Assembly: GCA_038748365.1 (NCBI GenBank)
Contig: JBCDIZ010000003.1
Location: 298,241-362,240 of the forward strand
Length of the DNA: 64,000 nucleotides
Direction: 5' to 3'
DNA from: Alterisphingorhabdus sp038748365
GTDB lineage: Bacteria; Pseudomonadota; Alphaproteobacteria; Sphingomonadales; Sphingomonadaceae
The notes below the pieces were generated by a model that was not told the origin of the DNA, searched no databases, and saw nothing but the letters and a program-made list of their open reading frames with translations. The position numbers and the translations under genes are program-made. Numbering within the stretch: position 1 is the first letter of the stretch; every line of letters starts with the position of its first letter. Below, piece after piece: positions 34,634 to 42,687 of the stretch.

Positions 34634-36099
34634 TGTCCTGGCCTTTCAAAGGTAAAGCTTTCACTGTCGCTGGCCTTGCTGTCGTCAATAGCAGCATCGG
34701 CACCGCGCGCGGTGATAGTCAGTTCCTCATCCGCTGTGCCACCGCGCGGCGCGACAACAAACAGTTGCAGCTTGCCGACGCTATCGGCTGGCACAGAGGC
34801 AGTGATGCTGGTCTGACCATCGCGGCGCGGCACAGTATCGCTCCACACACTCGCGCCTTTCAGACCGCTGACCGAGATAATCACATCACGTGGGCGGTTC
34901 TCCATATTGCGTAGCTTGACGGTGAAGCTGTTGCGCACATCGCCATTGGAAAGCTGGACATAGGGCGGGCTGCGATCCTGTTGCGCCGCAAGGTCCAGCC
35001 GCGAACGGTTGCCGAGAACGAACAGCATCGCCATGCCGATACTGGCCCAGAGCGTGAAATAAGCCAGCGTGCGCGGACGCAGCAGCATCTTCCAATTGGC
35101 GCGTGCTGGCTCACCCTTTTTCTCGCGCTCAGTATCTTCCTCGGTAATATAATCTATGAGGCCACGTGGCCGTCCGACCTGTTCCATCACCTTATCACAG
35201 GCATCAATGCACAGGGCGCAGGTGATACAACCAATTTGCGGCCCTTCGCGAATATCAATGCCGGTAGGACAGACCGCGACGCACTGATTACAATCGACAC
35301 AATCGCCAAATTCTTCGGGGTTCTTCTTGGCCTTTTTGATGCTGCCACGCTTCTCACCGCGCCAGTCCTTATAGGTGACCATCAGCGATCTTTCGTCCAT
35401 CATCGCCGTCTGGATACGCGGCCAGGGGCACATATAGATACACACCTGTTCGCGCATGAAGCCGCCAAAGATGAAGGTTATCGCAGTCAATATGCCGACA
35501 GTGGCATAGGCAACATAAGCCGCTTCGCCCTGCCAGAAATCCACCGTCAATGTTGGTGCATCAGCAAAATACATGATCCATGCGCCGCCGGTCCAGAAAG
35601 CGATAAGCAGCCAGATACCCCATTTGGTCAGCCGCTTGCGGATCTTGGTGAAGGTCCAGGGCGCATCTTTCAGCCGGAATTGGGCGTTGCGGTCGCCATC
35701 GACCCAGCGTTCAACATGCTGGTAGAGATCGGTCCACACCGTCTGCGGACAGGCATAACCGCACCAGGCCCGGCCGACGGCTGAGGTGACCAGAAACAGG
35801 CCAATGCCTGCCATCACCAGCATGCCGGCAACATAATAGAATTCATGCGGCCAGATTTCGATGCCGAACATATAGAAACGGCGATTGGCGAGATCGACCA
35901 GCACCGCCTGATCCGGCGCATAGGGGCCGCGATCCCAGCGGATCCATGGCGTGATATAATAGATCGCCAGCGTCACCGCCATGATCTGCCATTTCAGACG
36001 CCGGAAAAAGCCGTTCACCGCCTTGGGAAAAACGTCCTTGCGAGCGGCATAAAGATCAATATGCCGCTCCGGCTCGGCGGTGATATCCGGGTTAGCCAT
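34630..36099 (-). CDS. ccoG: cbb3 oxidase accessory protein CcoG/RdxA/FixG
   Basis: A 489-residue membrane iron-sulfur protein. The cytoplasmic loop carries two 4Fe-4S motifs, CVDCNQCVAVCPTGIDIR and CITCALCIDACDKVMEQ. About five membrane helices surround this, with the CcoG-typical PDQAVLVDLANRRFYMFGIEIWPHEFYY and GYACPQTVWTDLYQHVERWVDGD. The C-terminal periplasmic domain is Ig-like. Homologues reduce Cu(II) during oxidase assembly. It follows ccoP with an eight-base overlap. Confidence 0.95.
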   Translation of the reverse strand: MANPDITAEPERHIDLYAARKDVFPKAVNGFFRRLKWQIMAVTLAIYYITPWIRWDRGPYAPDQAVLVDLANRRFYMFGIEIWPHEFYYVAGMLVMAGIGLFLVTSAVGRAWCGYACPQTVWTDLYQHVERWVDGDRNAQFRLKDAPWTFTKIRKRLTKWGIWLLIAFWTGGAWIMYFADAPTLTVDFWQGEAAYVAYATVGILTAITFIFGGFMREQVCIYMCPWPRIQTAMMDERSLMVTYKDWRGEKRGSIKKAKKNPEEFGDCVDCNQCVAVCPTGIDIREGPQIGCITCALCIDACDKVMEQVGRPRGLIDYITEEDTEREKKGEPARANWKMLLRPRTLAYFTLWASIGMAMLFVLGNRSRLDLAAQQDRSPPYVQLSNGDVRNSFTVKLRNMENRPRDVIISVSGLKGASVWSDTVPRRDGQTSITASVPADSVGKLQLFVVAPRGGTADEELTITARGADAAIDDSKASDSESFTFERPGQ

Positions 36100-37063
36100 C
36101 GCTGCTTTCGCTAGCTTTCGAGGCGGTCTCAGCCTCGGCTACGCCTTCAGCATTTTCGATTTCTTCCGCCGCCTGATCGGTCACCGGCGCTGCCTCACCA
36201 CCGCCAAGTGAGTGGACATAAACCGCCAGCATGCGGATGGTGGCCGGGTCTAGCCGCTGGCCCCAGCGTGGCATCACGCCATTGCGGCTATAGGTGATGG
36301 TCTGGGTCAGCGATTCCCGATCTGTACCGTAGAGCGCAATCGCATCGGTCAGATTGGGGGCACCGAGCGAACGGTCGCCCTTGCCCTCTGCACCATGGCA
36401 GACCGCACAATTATTGGCGAACAGCTCTGCACCACGCTGCGAAGCGGCGCTCGCCTTTTCCTCGCCCGAAAGCGTGCGGACATAGGAGACAACATCGCCA
36501 ATCTGCGCATTGTCGAGCAGGCCATCGGCGCCAAAGGCCGGCATTTGCGAGAAGCGGGTTTCATCATGGTCCGGATTACGGATGCCATGCACCAGAGTAT
36601 ATTCAATCGCCTCCAGATCGCCGCCCCAGAGCCAGTCATCATCATTGAGATTGGGATAGCCGCCAAGACCCGCTGCATCGGCGCCATGGCATTGCACGCA
36701 ATGCACCTTATAGGCCGAGGCGCCGCCCTGTATCGCGGTGGTGCGCAATTCTGCATTGCCGGGGATACTGTTGATATCGGCAGAGATCAGCGCCTTATGT
36801 ATCGGCGCCAGTTCCGCCTCGCGCGCGGCCAGTTGCTTCTCGACATCACCGCGGCTCGACCAGCCGAGTACGCCTTGTGTGGCACTGTTCACCAGCGGCC
36901 AGGCGGGATAGAGAATGACATAGACCAGTGCCCAGAATATGGTGGCATAAAAGGTCCACAGCCACCAGCGTGGCAGCGGTGTGTTCAGCTCCTCAATGCC
37001 ATCCCATTCATGGCCGACAGTATCGGTGCCGGTGGCTTCATCGGTGCGAATTTTCTCAGCCAT
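36092..37063 (-). CDS. ccoP: cbb3 cytochrome oxidase subunit III CcoP
   Basis: A 323-residue diheme cytochrome c. The N-terminal domain has HEWDGIEELNTPLPRWWLWTFY and one membrane helix. Two heme c sites are CVQCHGADAAGLGG and CAVCHGAEGKGDRS. The C-terminus has a Glu/Ala-rich acidic extension after the second heme. CcoP carries electrons from soluble cytochromes towards CcoO/CcoN. It overlaps ccoQ by eight bases and ccoG by eight bases. Confidence 0.96.
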   Translation of the reverse strand: MAEKIRTDEATGTDTVGHEWDGIEELNTPLPRWWLWTFYATIFWALVYVILYPAWPLVNSATQGVLGWSSRGDVEKQLAAREAELAPIHKALISADINSIPGNAELRTTAIQGGASAYKVHCVQCHGADAAGLGGYPNLNDDDWLWGGDLEAIEYTLVHGIRNPDHDETRFSQMPAFGADGLLDNAQIGDVVSYVRTLSGEEKASAASQRGAELFANNCAVCHGAEGKGDRSLGAPNLTDAIALYGTDRESLTQTITYSRNGVMPRWGQRLDPATIRMLAVYVHSLGGGEAAPVTDQAAEEIENAEGVAEAETASKASESSDG

Positions 37064-37238
37064 TGTCTTTATCCTTGCCGCGCAATTCGTCGTCTTCGGC
37101 GAAAATCATATTGGCCGCGTCGCGACTGTGCTGCGCACCGCCGGGCCGGAACAGCCATAGGGCAAAGCCGATCCACAACAGGGTCATGAACAACAGGCCC
37201 CAGCTATCAGCGAACTGGCGCAAGGCTTCATAGCTCAT
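37056..37238 (-). CDS. ccoQ: cbb3 oxidase subunit CcoQ
   Basis: A 60-residue single-helix protein (SYEALRQFADSWGLLFMTLL then WIGFALWLFRPGGAQHSRDAANMIFAED), typical of CcoQ/FixQ in size, helix and the RPG-motif end. It stabilises the CcoNOP complex. It overlaps ccoO by four bases and ccoP by eight. Confidence 0.92.
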   Translation of the reverse strand: MSYEALRQFADSWGLLFMTLLWIGFALWLFRPGGAQHSRDAANMIFAEDDELRGKDKDNG

Positions 37239-37969
37239 CGTGCTTCCTCCAGAGCCTCAGCCGATTCAAAATCGACCAGCGTACCGAGCATCTGCAGATA
37301 GGCGATCAGCGCATCCATCTCGGTCAGCTTGTTGGGGTTGCCGTCAAAATCACGCACCTGCGCCTTGGGATAGCGCGCCAGCAGATCGCCGGTGCTGGCA
37401 TTGGGATCAGCCTGTGCCAGCAGATCATCATTTGCCGCTTCGATAGCCGCCTCATCATAAGGCACGCCGACCAGCGACAGCGCCTTCAGATCGCCACGCA
37501 TATCGCCCGCTTTCAGCTCGCGATCAGCGAGGAAAGCATAAGGGGGCATGATTGAGGTTGGCACCACATCACGCGGATTGATCAGATGCGCGCGATGCCA
37601 TTCATCCGAATAGCGATTGCCGACACGCGCCAGATCAGGCCCGGTGCGCTTTGAGCCCCATTGAAAAGGATGATCATACATGCTCTCGGCAGCGAGGCTG
37701 TAATGGCCATAGCGCTCCACCTCGTCGCGGAACGGGCGGATCATCTGACTGTGACAGGTATAGCAGCCTTCACGGATATAGATGTTGCGCCCGGCCAGTT
37801 CGAGCGGCGAATAGGGCCGGACACCTTCCACTTCCTCGATCGTATTATCGATCCAGAACAGCGGTGCGATCTCGACAATGCCGCCGATAATCACCGCCAG
37901 AAAGGCAAAGACGCCCAACAGGGTAACATTGCGCTCCAGTTTTTTATGGTTTTGGGTAAGCGTTCCCAT
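37235..37969 (-). CDS. ccoO: cbb3 cytochrome oxidase subunit II CcoO
   Basis: A 244-residue monoheme cytochrome c: N-terminal helix (VTLLGVFAFLAVIIGGIVEIAPLFW), PYSPLELAGRNIYIREGCYTCHSQMIRPFRDEVERYGHYS with the heme CxxCH, and later VPTSIMPPYAFL, giving the distal Met. Start ATG 37969 (MGTLTQNHKKLERN) is the family start; longer frames run back over ccoN. It lies 13 bases after ccoN. Confidence 0.96.
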   Translation of the reverse strand: MGTLTQNHKKLERNVTLLGVFAFLAVIIGGIVEIAPLFWIDNTIEEVEGVRPYSPLELAGRNIYIREGCYTCHSQMIRPFRDEVERYGHYSLAAESMYDHPFQWGSKRTGPDLARVGNRYSDEWHRAHLINPRDVVPTSIMPPYAFLADRELKAGDMRGDLKALSLVGVPYDEAAIEAANDDLLAQADPNASTGDLLARYPKAQVRDFDGNPNKLTEMDALIAYLQMLGTLVDFESAEALEEAR

Positions 37970-37982
37970 GGTGCGAGCCCCC

Positions 37983-39647
37983 TTATTCCGCCGGTACCGC
38001 CTGAGGCGCGACCGGACGGTCAGCCTCAGTATCATGCGGTGTTTCGGTCATGGATTTTTCTTCGCGCACATGGCCAAGAATGGTGCGCCAGACATTGTAG
38101 ACCATCACTCCGGCACCGGCGAGATACATCAGCCCGCCCGCAGCGCGGATGAGATACATGGGCAGCATCGCATCAATCACTTCGCTGAAGGAATAGACGA
38201 GATAGCCATCCGGGCCATATTCGCGCCACAACAGGCCTTGCGCGATACCGGCGACCCACATCGCAGCGGCGTACAGCACGATGCCGATAGTCGCGAGCCA
38301 GAAGTGCCAGTTGACCATGCGCAGCGAGTAGAGCCGTGGCTGACCCCAGAGACGCGGCACCAGATAATAGATCGCGGCAAAGGTGATCATGCCGTTCCAG
38401 CCCAACGCGCCGGAGTGGACATGGCCGATGGTCCAATCGGTATAGTGCGATAAGGAGTTCACCGCCTTGATTGACAGCATCGGGCCTTCAAAGGTGCTCA
38501 TGCCGTAAAACGCCAGCGCCAGCACCATCATGCGGATGATCGGGTCGGTGCGGATCTTGTCCCATGCGCCGTTCAGCGTCATCAGACCGTTGATCATACC
38601 GCCCCAGCTCGGCATCCACAGCATGATCGAGAACACCATGCCCAAGGTCTGCGCCCAGTCGGGCAGTGCGGTATAGTGCAGATGGTGCGGACCGGCCCAG
38701 ATATAGAGGAAGATCAGCGACCAGAAGTGGATGATCGACAGGCGATAGCTGTATACTGGTCGCTCGGCCTGTTTCGGCACGAAATAGTACATCATCGCCA
38801 GGAAACCGGCAGTGAGGAAGAAGCCGACCGCATTATGGCCATACCACCATTGCGTCAGTGCATCCTGTACACCGGCAAAAGCGCTATAGCTTTTAGAACC
38901 CAGGAAAGACACCGGGATAGTCAGCGCATTGACCACATGTAGCATCGCCACCGTCAGGATGAAGCTTAGGAAAAACCAGTTGGCGACATAGATATGCGGC
39001 TCGGAGCGCTTGACGATAGTGCCGATAAACACGACGCCATAGCTGATCCAGACGACCGCCAGCCACAGATCAACATACCATTCGGGTTCGGCATATTCTT
39101 TCGACTGGGTAACACCGAGCAGATAGCCGGTGGCGGCGAGCACGATAAACAGCTGATAGCCCCAGAACACGAACTTCGCGAGGCCGGGAAAGGCGAGCCG
39201 TGCGCGGCAAGTGCGTTGGACAATATAGAAGCTGGTGGCGAGCAGCGCATTGCCGCCAAAGGCGAAAATCACTGCCGATGTATGCAACGGCCGCAGCCGC
39301 CCGAATGTGGTATATTCCAGATTGAGGTTCAGCACCGGAAAGGCGAGTTGCAGCGCGATATACAGGCCGACAATAAAGCCCGCCATGCCCCAGAAGATCG
39401 TCGCGATAACACCCCAGCGGATAACATCGTCATCATAGATCCCTTGATCTGCCGGAGCACGCAATATGCCGCGGCTGATGGCAGAATAATCGGCATTAGT
39501 CATGGTGAACCACATCACCAGCAGGCAGGTCAGAGCGACGATGACCATGTGCACCGCAAAACCACTATCCACTGCAAATACCGCTGCCGCCAAAGCAAGG
39601 AGTGCCAGCAGAAACCAACCGCCCGATTTTAATACCAGAGTTTCCAT
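37983..39647 (-). CDS. ccoN: cbb3 cytochrome oxidase subunit I CcoN
   Basis: A 554-residue heme-copper oxidase subunit with 12 or more membrane helices and the catalytic heme b3-CuB site. Visible family blocks include LRPLHTSAVIFAFGGNALLATSFY, WWYGHNAVGFFLTAGFLAMMYYFVPKQAERPVYSYRL, HHLHYTALPDWAQTLGMVFS and YTDWTIGHVHSGALGWNG, holding the metal-ligand histidines. The enzyme is the high-affinity terminal oxidase used at low oxygen. An FNR-like box at 39765-39778 is centred 124 bases upstream of the ATG. It leads a continuous ccoNOQP-ccoGHIS run. Confidence 0.97.
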   Translation of the reverse strand: METLVLKSGGWFLLALLALAAAVFAVDSGFAVHMVIVALTCLLVMWFTMTNADYSAISRGILRAPADQGIYDDDVIRWGVIATIFWGMAGFIVGLYIALQLAFPVLNLNLEYTTFGRLRPLHTSAVIFAFGGNALLATSFYIVQRTCRARLAFPGLAKFVFWGYQLFIVLAATGYLLGVTQSKEYAEPEWYVDLWLAVVWISYGVVFIGTIVKRSEPHIYVANWFFLSFILTVAMLHVVNALTIPVSFLGSKSYSAFAGVQDALTQWWYGHNAVGFFLTAGFLAMMYYFVPKQAERPVYSYRLSIIHFWSLIFLYIWAGPHHLHYTALPDWAQTLGMVFSIMLWMPSWGGMINGLMTLNGAWDKIRTDPIIRMMVLALAFYGMSTFEGPMLSIKAVNSLSHYTDWTIGHVHSGALGWNGMITFAAIYYLVPRLWGQPRLYSLRMVNWHFWLATIGIVLYAAAMWVAGIAQGLLWREYGPDGYLVYSFSEVIDAMLPMYLIRAAGGLMYLAGAGVMVYNVWRTILGHVREEKSMTETPHDTEADRPVAPQAVPAE

Positions 39648-39764
39648 AATAGTCTTCCCGATTGGCCGGTAATGCGACCGTGCCCCTTTTGCATAGTTGC
39701 AGCTTCCGACGACGGTTCAGTCGCCCTCGCGCGCGTTGTTGCACCGAAACATGGTGCTGCTTCA

Positions 39765-39778
39765 TTGATCTGAGTCAA
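39765..39778. promoter_or_regulatory. FNR-type box upstream of ccoN
   Basis: TTGATCTGAGTCAA agrees with TTGAT-N4-ATCAA at nine of ten positions. It lies in the 288-base gap between ccoN and the fnr gene, which otherwise holds no convincing ORF. A class II site here would give a transcript start near 39730 with an 80-base leader. Confidence 0.75.
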
Positions 39779-39935
39779 ACTAGCAGCTGTAAAGACCAGA
39801 AATGCAGGATTACTGGCGATTCTGACTATCGGGAAAACCTTGGCTCATAGCATCAACCTATTGGCGATCAGATATGCAGGAATAAGGAAATATGGCTACG
39901 CTAAACACAACCTGATATCGCACTATGCGCTTGGA

Positions 39936-40652
39936 TTAAAAGACTTCGATTTCAGCTTGTTGGGCTAGACGATCACGATCGACAATCTGGATGTGACGAC
40001 GGTCTGGAAGGACGATAATACCTTCCTTTTTCAACCGGCTGAGCTGGCGGCTTACCGTCTCAATCGTCATGCCGAGAATATCGGCAATCTGCTGCCGCCC
40101 AAAGGGCAGTTCAAAAAGGCCCGGGACTGTTTTGGTTTCCGGACTTGTCGATGAAAGTCGATCCGCCATTTCAAGCAGGAATGTGGCCGTCTTTTCCGGT
40201 GCCGTCTTGCGACCGAGCAGAAGCATCCAGTGCCGGGCACGATCCAGCTCGGTCAGTGTCCGATCAAGAAGCTTGTGTTCAAGATCGGGGTGCTCTCGGG
40301 CGAAACTATCAAAATCGCGCCGTGAGAAAGCACAAAGATGCGCATCCGTCAGCGCCGTAAGCGAATGCAGGCTGCGACCGCCAAAGGGGCGGCCAATAAA
40401 ATCCGACGGATAAACAATGCCGACAATCTGTTCGCGACCATCGCCCATGGACGTGGAGAGCTTCATCACACCTTCAAGGACATTGGCAACAAGAAGTGAT
40501 TCATCACCTTCCCATACCAAAGTCTGACCAGCAGAGAGCCGATGCATGCGCCCCTTACTGTTGAGAACCGCCAGTTCATCACTAGAAAGCGCACTGCAAA
40601 TCGCAGTATTGCGGACAGCACAGTCTTCGCAATTTGCGTGATGATAATTCAT
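39936..40652 (-). CDS. FNR-type oxygen-sensing transcriptional regulator (FnrL/FixK-like)
   Basis: A 238-residue Crp/Fnr protein. Cysteines at 8, 11 and 19 (NCEDCAVRNTAIC) plus Cys 107 (DAHLCAF) fit the four ligands of an oxygen-labile [4Fe-4S] cluster. The C-terminal helix-turn-helix has GRQQIADILGMTIETVSRQLSRL with Glu 198, Ser 201 and Arg 202, the residues by which FNR reads TTGAT half sites. The start ATG 40652 places the Cys group close to the N-terminus; the longer frame to 40703 begins in a palindrome. It sits directly upstream of ccoN, whose leader has a matching box. It probably controls ccoN, hemN and ompW. Confidence 0.92.
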   Translation of the reverse strand: MNYHHANCEDCAVRNTAICSALSSDELAVLNSKGRMHRLSAGQTLVWEGDESLLVANVLEGVMKLSTSMGDGREQIVGIVYPSDFIGRPFGGRSLHSLTALTDAHLCAFSRRDFDSFAREHPDLEHKLLDRTLTELDRARHWMLLLGRKTAPEKTATFLLEMADRLSSTSPETKTVPGLFELPFGRQQIADILGMTIETVSRQLSRLKKEGIIVLPDRRHIQIVDRDRLAQQAEIEVF

Positions 40653-40700
40653 GATTTTACGGTTACCATGTTCACCATCAGAAACAAGCGGGAATAGCGC

Positions 40701-40726
40701 CATCTGTCAAGAAATATTGACAGATG
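40701..40726. promoter_or_regulatory. Perfect 26-bp palindrome upstream of the FNR-type gene
   Basis: CATCTGTCAA-GAAATA-TTGACAGATG: ten-base perfect arms in an AT-rich promoter region 49 bases before the fnr ATG. It contains TTGACA on both strands, so it could overlap a -35 element. It also contains TGT-N12-ACA. The binding factor is unknown. Confidence 0.6.
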
Positions 40727-40855
40727 ACAAAAATATTGTTTCTTTGCATTATCTTAGTGGGGCGTCGGTAGGGCGCCGAGGGCTACAAAATGCCCATTCT
40801 GGTTACCTCGGCTGGTCATCGCCGCCTGCCACGACCTAGGGAAGGCGGCCATATC

Positions 40856-41443
40856 TCACTGTGGCGGGAAGCCCGCCAAGATGTTCCGGACGCCATTGGT
40901 CACTGATTCTGTCGAGCCGTCCAATTCATCGGAAGACAGTCTTTTGGTGCCGACACCATGCCAGACCGGCGCGCGGCGTTTGACGTCATAAATGTCGATC
41001 GACAATGTGCCTTCGGTATAGTTGCTGACAATCGTTTCGGTAGCCATAGCGGGATAATAGGCCGGGAAATAGCCGCGGCCCCAGCGCCAATTGGCACGCG
41101 CGCCATAAAAAGGATCAGCCACTGGCACTTCGCTGACACGCGTCTTGTCGCGCGCACCAACAGCATAGGAAACAGCAAAATCCGCGCTAGCCGGATCACT
41201 GACAAAACGATAACCACGCCCTTCCAGCTCGCGCTTGATGCTATCGGTAATCTGCTGCTGCAGCAGAGCGGAAACCGGATATGCCCCAAAATGCGAATAG
41301 GGATTGCTATTGACCCAGCCAAAAGTCCTGTAGCCGGAAAAATCCTGCGACGGGTCGCTATCGGTGGTAATTCGGCCAGTGGTGGCGCAGCTTGTCAAAC
41401 AGAGTGACAAGGCAGCTATTGCGATGGTCAAAATGGTTTTCAT
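40856..41443 (-). CDS. DUF4136 family lipoprotein
   Basis: A 195-residue lipoprotein with lipobox LTSC near residue 19 (MKTILTIAIAALSLCLTSCA). The mature part follows the DUF4136 plan: SDPSQDFSGYRTFGWVNSNP, LQQQITDSIKRELEGRGYRFV, DFAVSYAVGARDKT, a Tyr/Trp-rich middle (WRWGRGYFPAYYPAM) and SIDIYDVKRRAPVWHGVG, ending with VRNILAGFPPQ. Function is unknown; DUF4136 lipoproteins are outer-membrane or periplasmic. It is the last gene after the efflux operon and gltS on this strand. Confidence 0.88.
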   Translation of the reverse strand: MKTILTIAIAALSLCLTSCATTGRITTDSDPSQDFSGYRTFGWVNSNPYSHFGAYPVSALLQQQITDSIKRELEGRGYRFVSDPASADFAVSYAVGARDKTRVSEVPVADPFYGARANWRWGRGYFPAYYPAMATETIVSNYTEGTLSIDIYDVKRRAPVWHGVGTKRLSSDELDGSTESVTNGVRNILAGFPPQ

Positions 41444-41456
41444 GCAGCTTTTCCCA

Positions 41457-42674
41457 TTAGAAAGATAAAAACAACTCTATCAGAAATGTGTTGGCAATAT
41501 CGACAAAAAATGCGCCTACCAACGGCACAATGATAAAGGCTGTCGGTGCCGGTCCATTGGCTTTGGCCACAGCGGACATATTGGCAATGGCGGTAGGTGT
41601 GGCGCCGAGACAGAAACCGGCGAAGCCCGCTGATAGCACAGTGGCAAAATAGTCGCGGCCCATGACCGGGAATACAATGAATACAATGAACAGCACAGCG
41701 ACAATAACCTGCGCCGCCAAAAGCATGAATAAAGGCCCGGCCAGATCAGCCACCGCCCATAGCTGCATGCCCATCAGCGACATGGCAATGAATAGGCCAA
41801 GCGAGAAATCAGAGATAAGCGCGAGAGCGTTGGAGCCAGACGGCCAGTTTGTTTTCCGGAATATAAGCGGGATGGTGTTGGTCATAAGGATCGCGACCAT
41901 CATGCACGAGACGAATAAGGGCAGTTTGAGGCCTGCCGCCTGCACTGCTTCATTAATACCATAGCCGATAATCATCGCGATATGGATCAACAGGACAGAA
42001 CTCATCAGATTGAGATGGGTGATCTGGGCTTCATCCTTTTTTTCATATTCTATGCCGATCATCAGATTTCTGTCCTCACCGCGCGAAAACTGTTTTCGCG
42101 ACATCAGAAATCCGGCAATAGGGCCGCCAATTAGACTGGCAATGACCAGACCTATGGTCGCAGCGGCAACGCCTATCTCCAAAGCATTGGTAACGCCTTG
42201 CCTGTCAGCGATTGTCGGAGCCCATGCAATAGCGGTGCCATGCCCACCAACTAGCGAAGCTGTGCCGACCAGGACGCCAACACCGCTTGGCTGTCCAATC
42301 GCGGCGGCACTGGCGACACCGACAACATCCTGCAAAACCATATAACTCAGCGTCAGCATAAGCAGCAGCAATAACGGCTTGCCGCCTGCGAGCAGCTGGG
42401 CAAAGCGGGCATTGATGCCAATGGTGGTGAAGAAATAGATCAGAAAGATATCGCGCACATAAAGATCATAGGTGATCTCAATACCGGCGGCGGAATAGAG
42501 GATCAGCGAAGTCAGTGAGGCGAAAATCCCGCCGGTCACAGCTTCGGGGATATTGTATTTCTGTAAGAACTGGCTGCGCCCGGTGATGCGTATACCGATG
42601 AAAAGCACAATAATGCCGATTGTCAGCGAGACAAAACTGTCAAAATTTACGCTGCCGTCAGAAAGGAACTCCAT
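41457..42674 (-). CDS. gltS: Sodium/glutamate symporter GltS
   Basis: A 405-residue inner-membrane carrier of the ESS family with ten or more helices in two inverted halves. Family marks are GGIFASLTSLILYSAAGIEI, FFTTIGINARFAQLL, LVGTASLVGGHGTAIAWAP in the first half and AGFCLGATPTAIANMSAVAKANGPAPTAFIIVPLVGAFFVDIAN in the second; the GGHGT and GATPTA loops are the re-entrant substrate/sodium sites. It imports glutamate with sodium. It is 13 bases downstream of the efflux outer-membrane gene. Confidence 0.93.
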   Translation of the reverse strand: MEFLSDGSVNFDSFVSLTIGIIVLFIGIRITGRSQFLQKYNIPEAVTGGIFASLTSLILYSAAGIEITYDLYVRDIFLIYFFTTIGINARFAQLLAGGKPLLLLLMLTLSYMVLQDVVGVASAAAIGQPSGVGVLVGTASLVGGHGTAIAWAPTIADRQGVTNALEIGVAAATIGLVIASLIGGPIAGFLMSRKQFSRGEDRNLMIGIEYEKKDEAQITHLNLMSSVLLIHIAMIIGYGINEAVQAAGLKLPLFVSCMMVAILMTNTIPLIFRKTNWPSGSNALALISDFSLGLFIAMSLMGMQLWAVADLAGPLFMLLAAQVIVAVLFIVFIVFPVMGRDYFATVLSAGFAGFCLGATPTAIANMSAVAKANGPAPTAFIIVPLVGAFFVDIANTFLIELFLSF

Positions 42675-42687
42675 GGCGCGCCGCTAT

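Noticed and set aside
40705..40722. TGT-N12-ACA as a PpsR/CrtJ site in the fnr promoter
   Set aside because: The pattern fits by letter count, but there are no photosynthesis genes nor a PpsR gene in the window; the larger palindrome explains the symmetry better.
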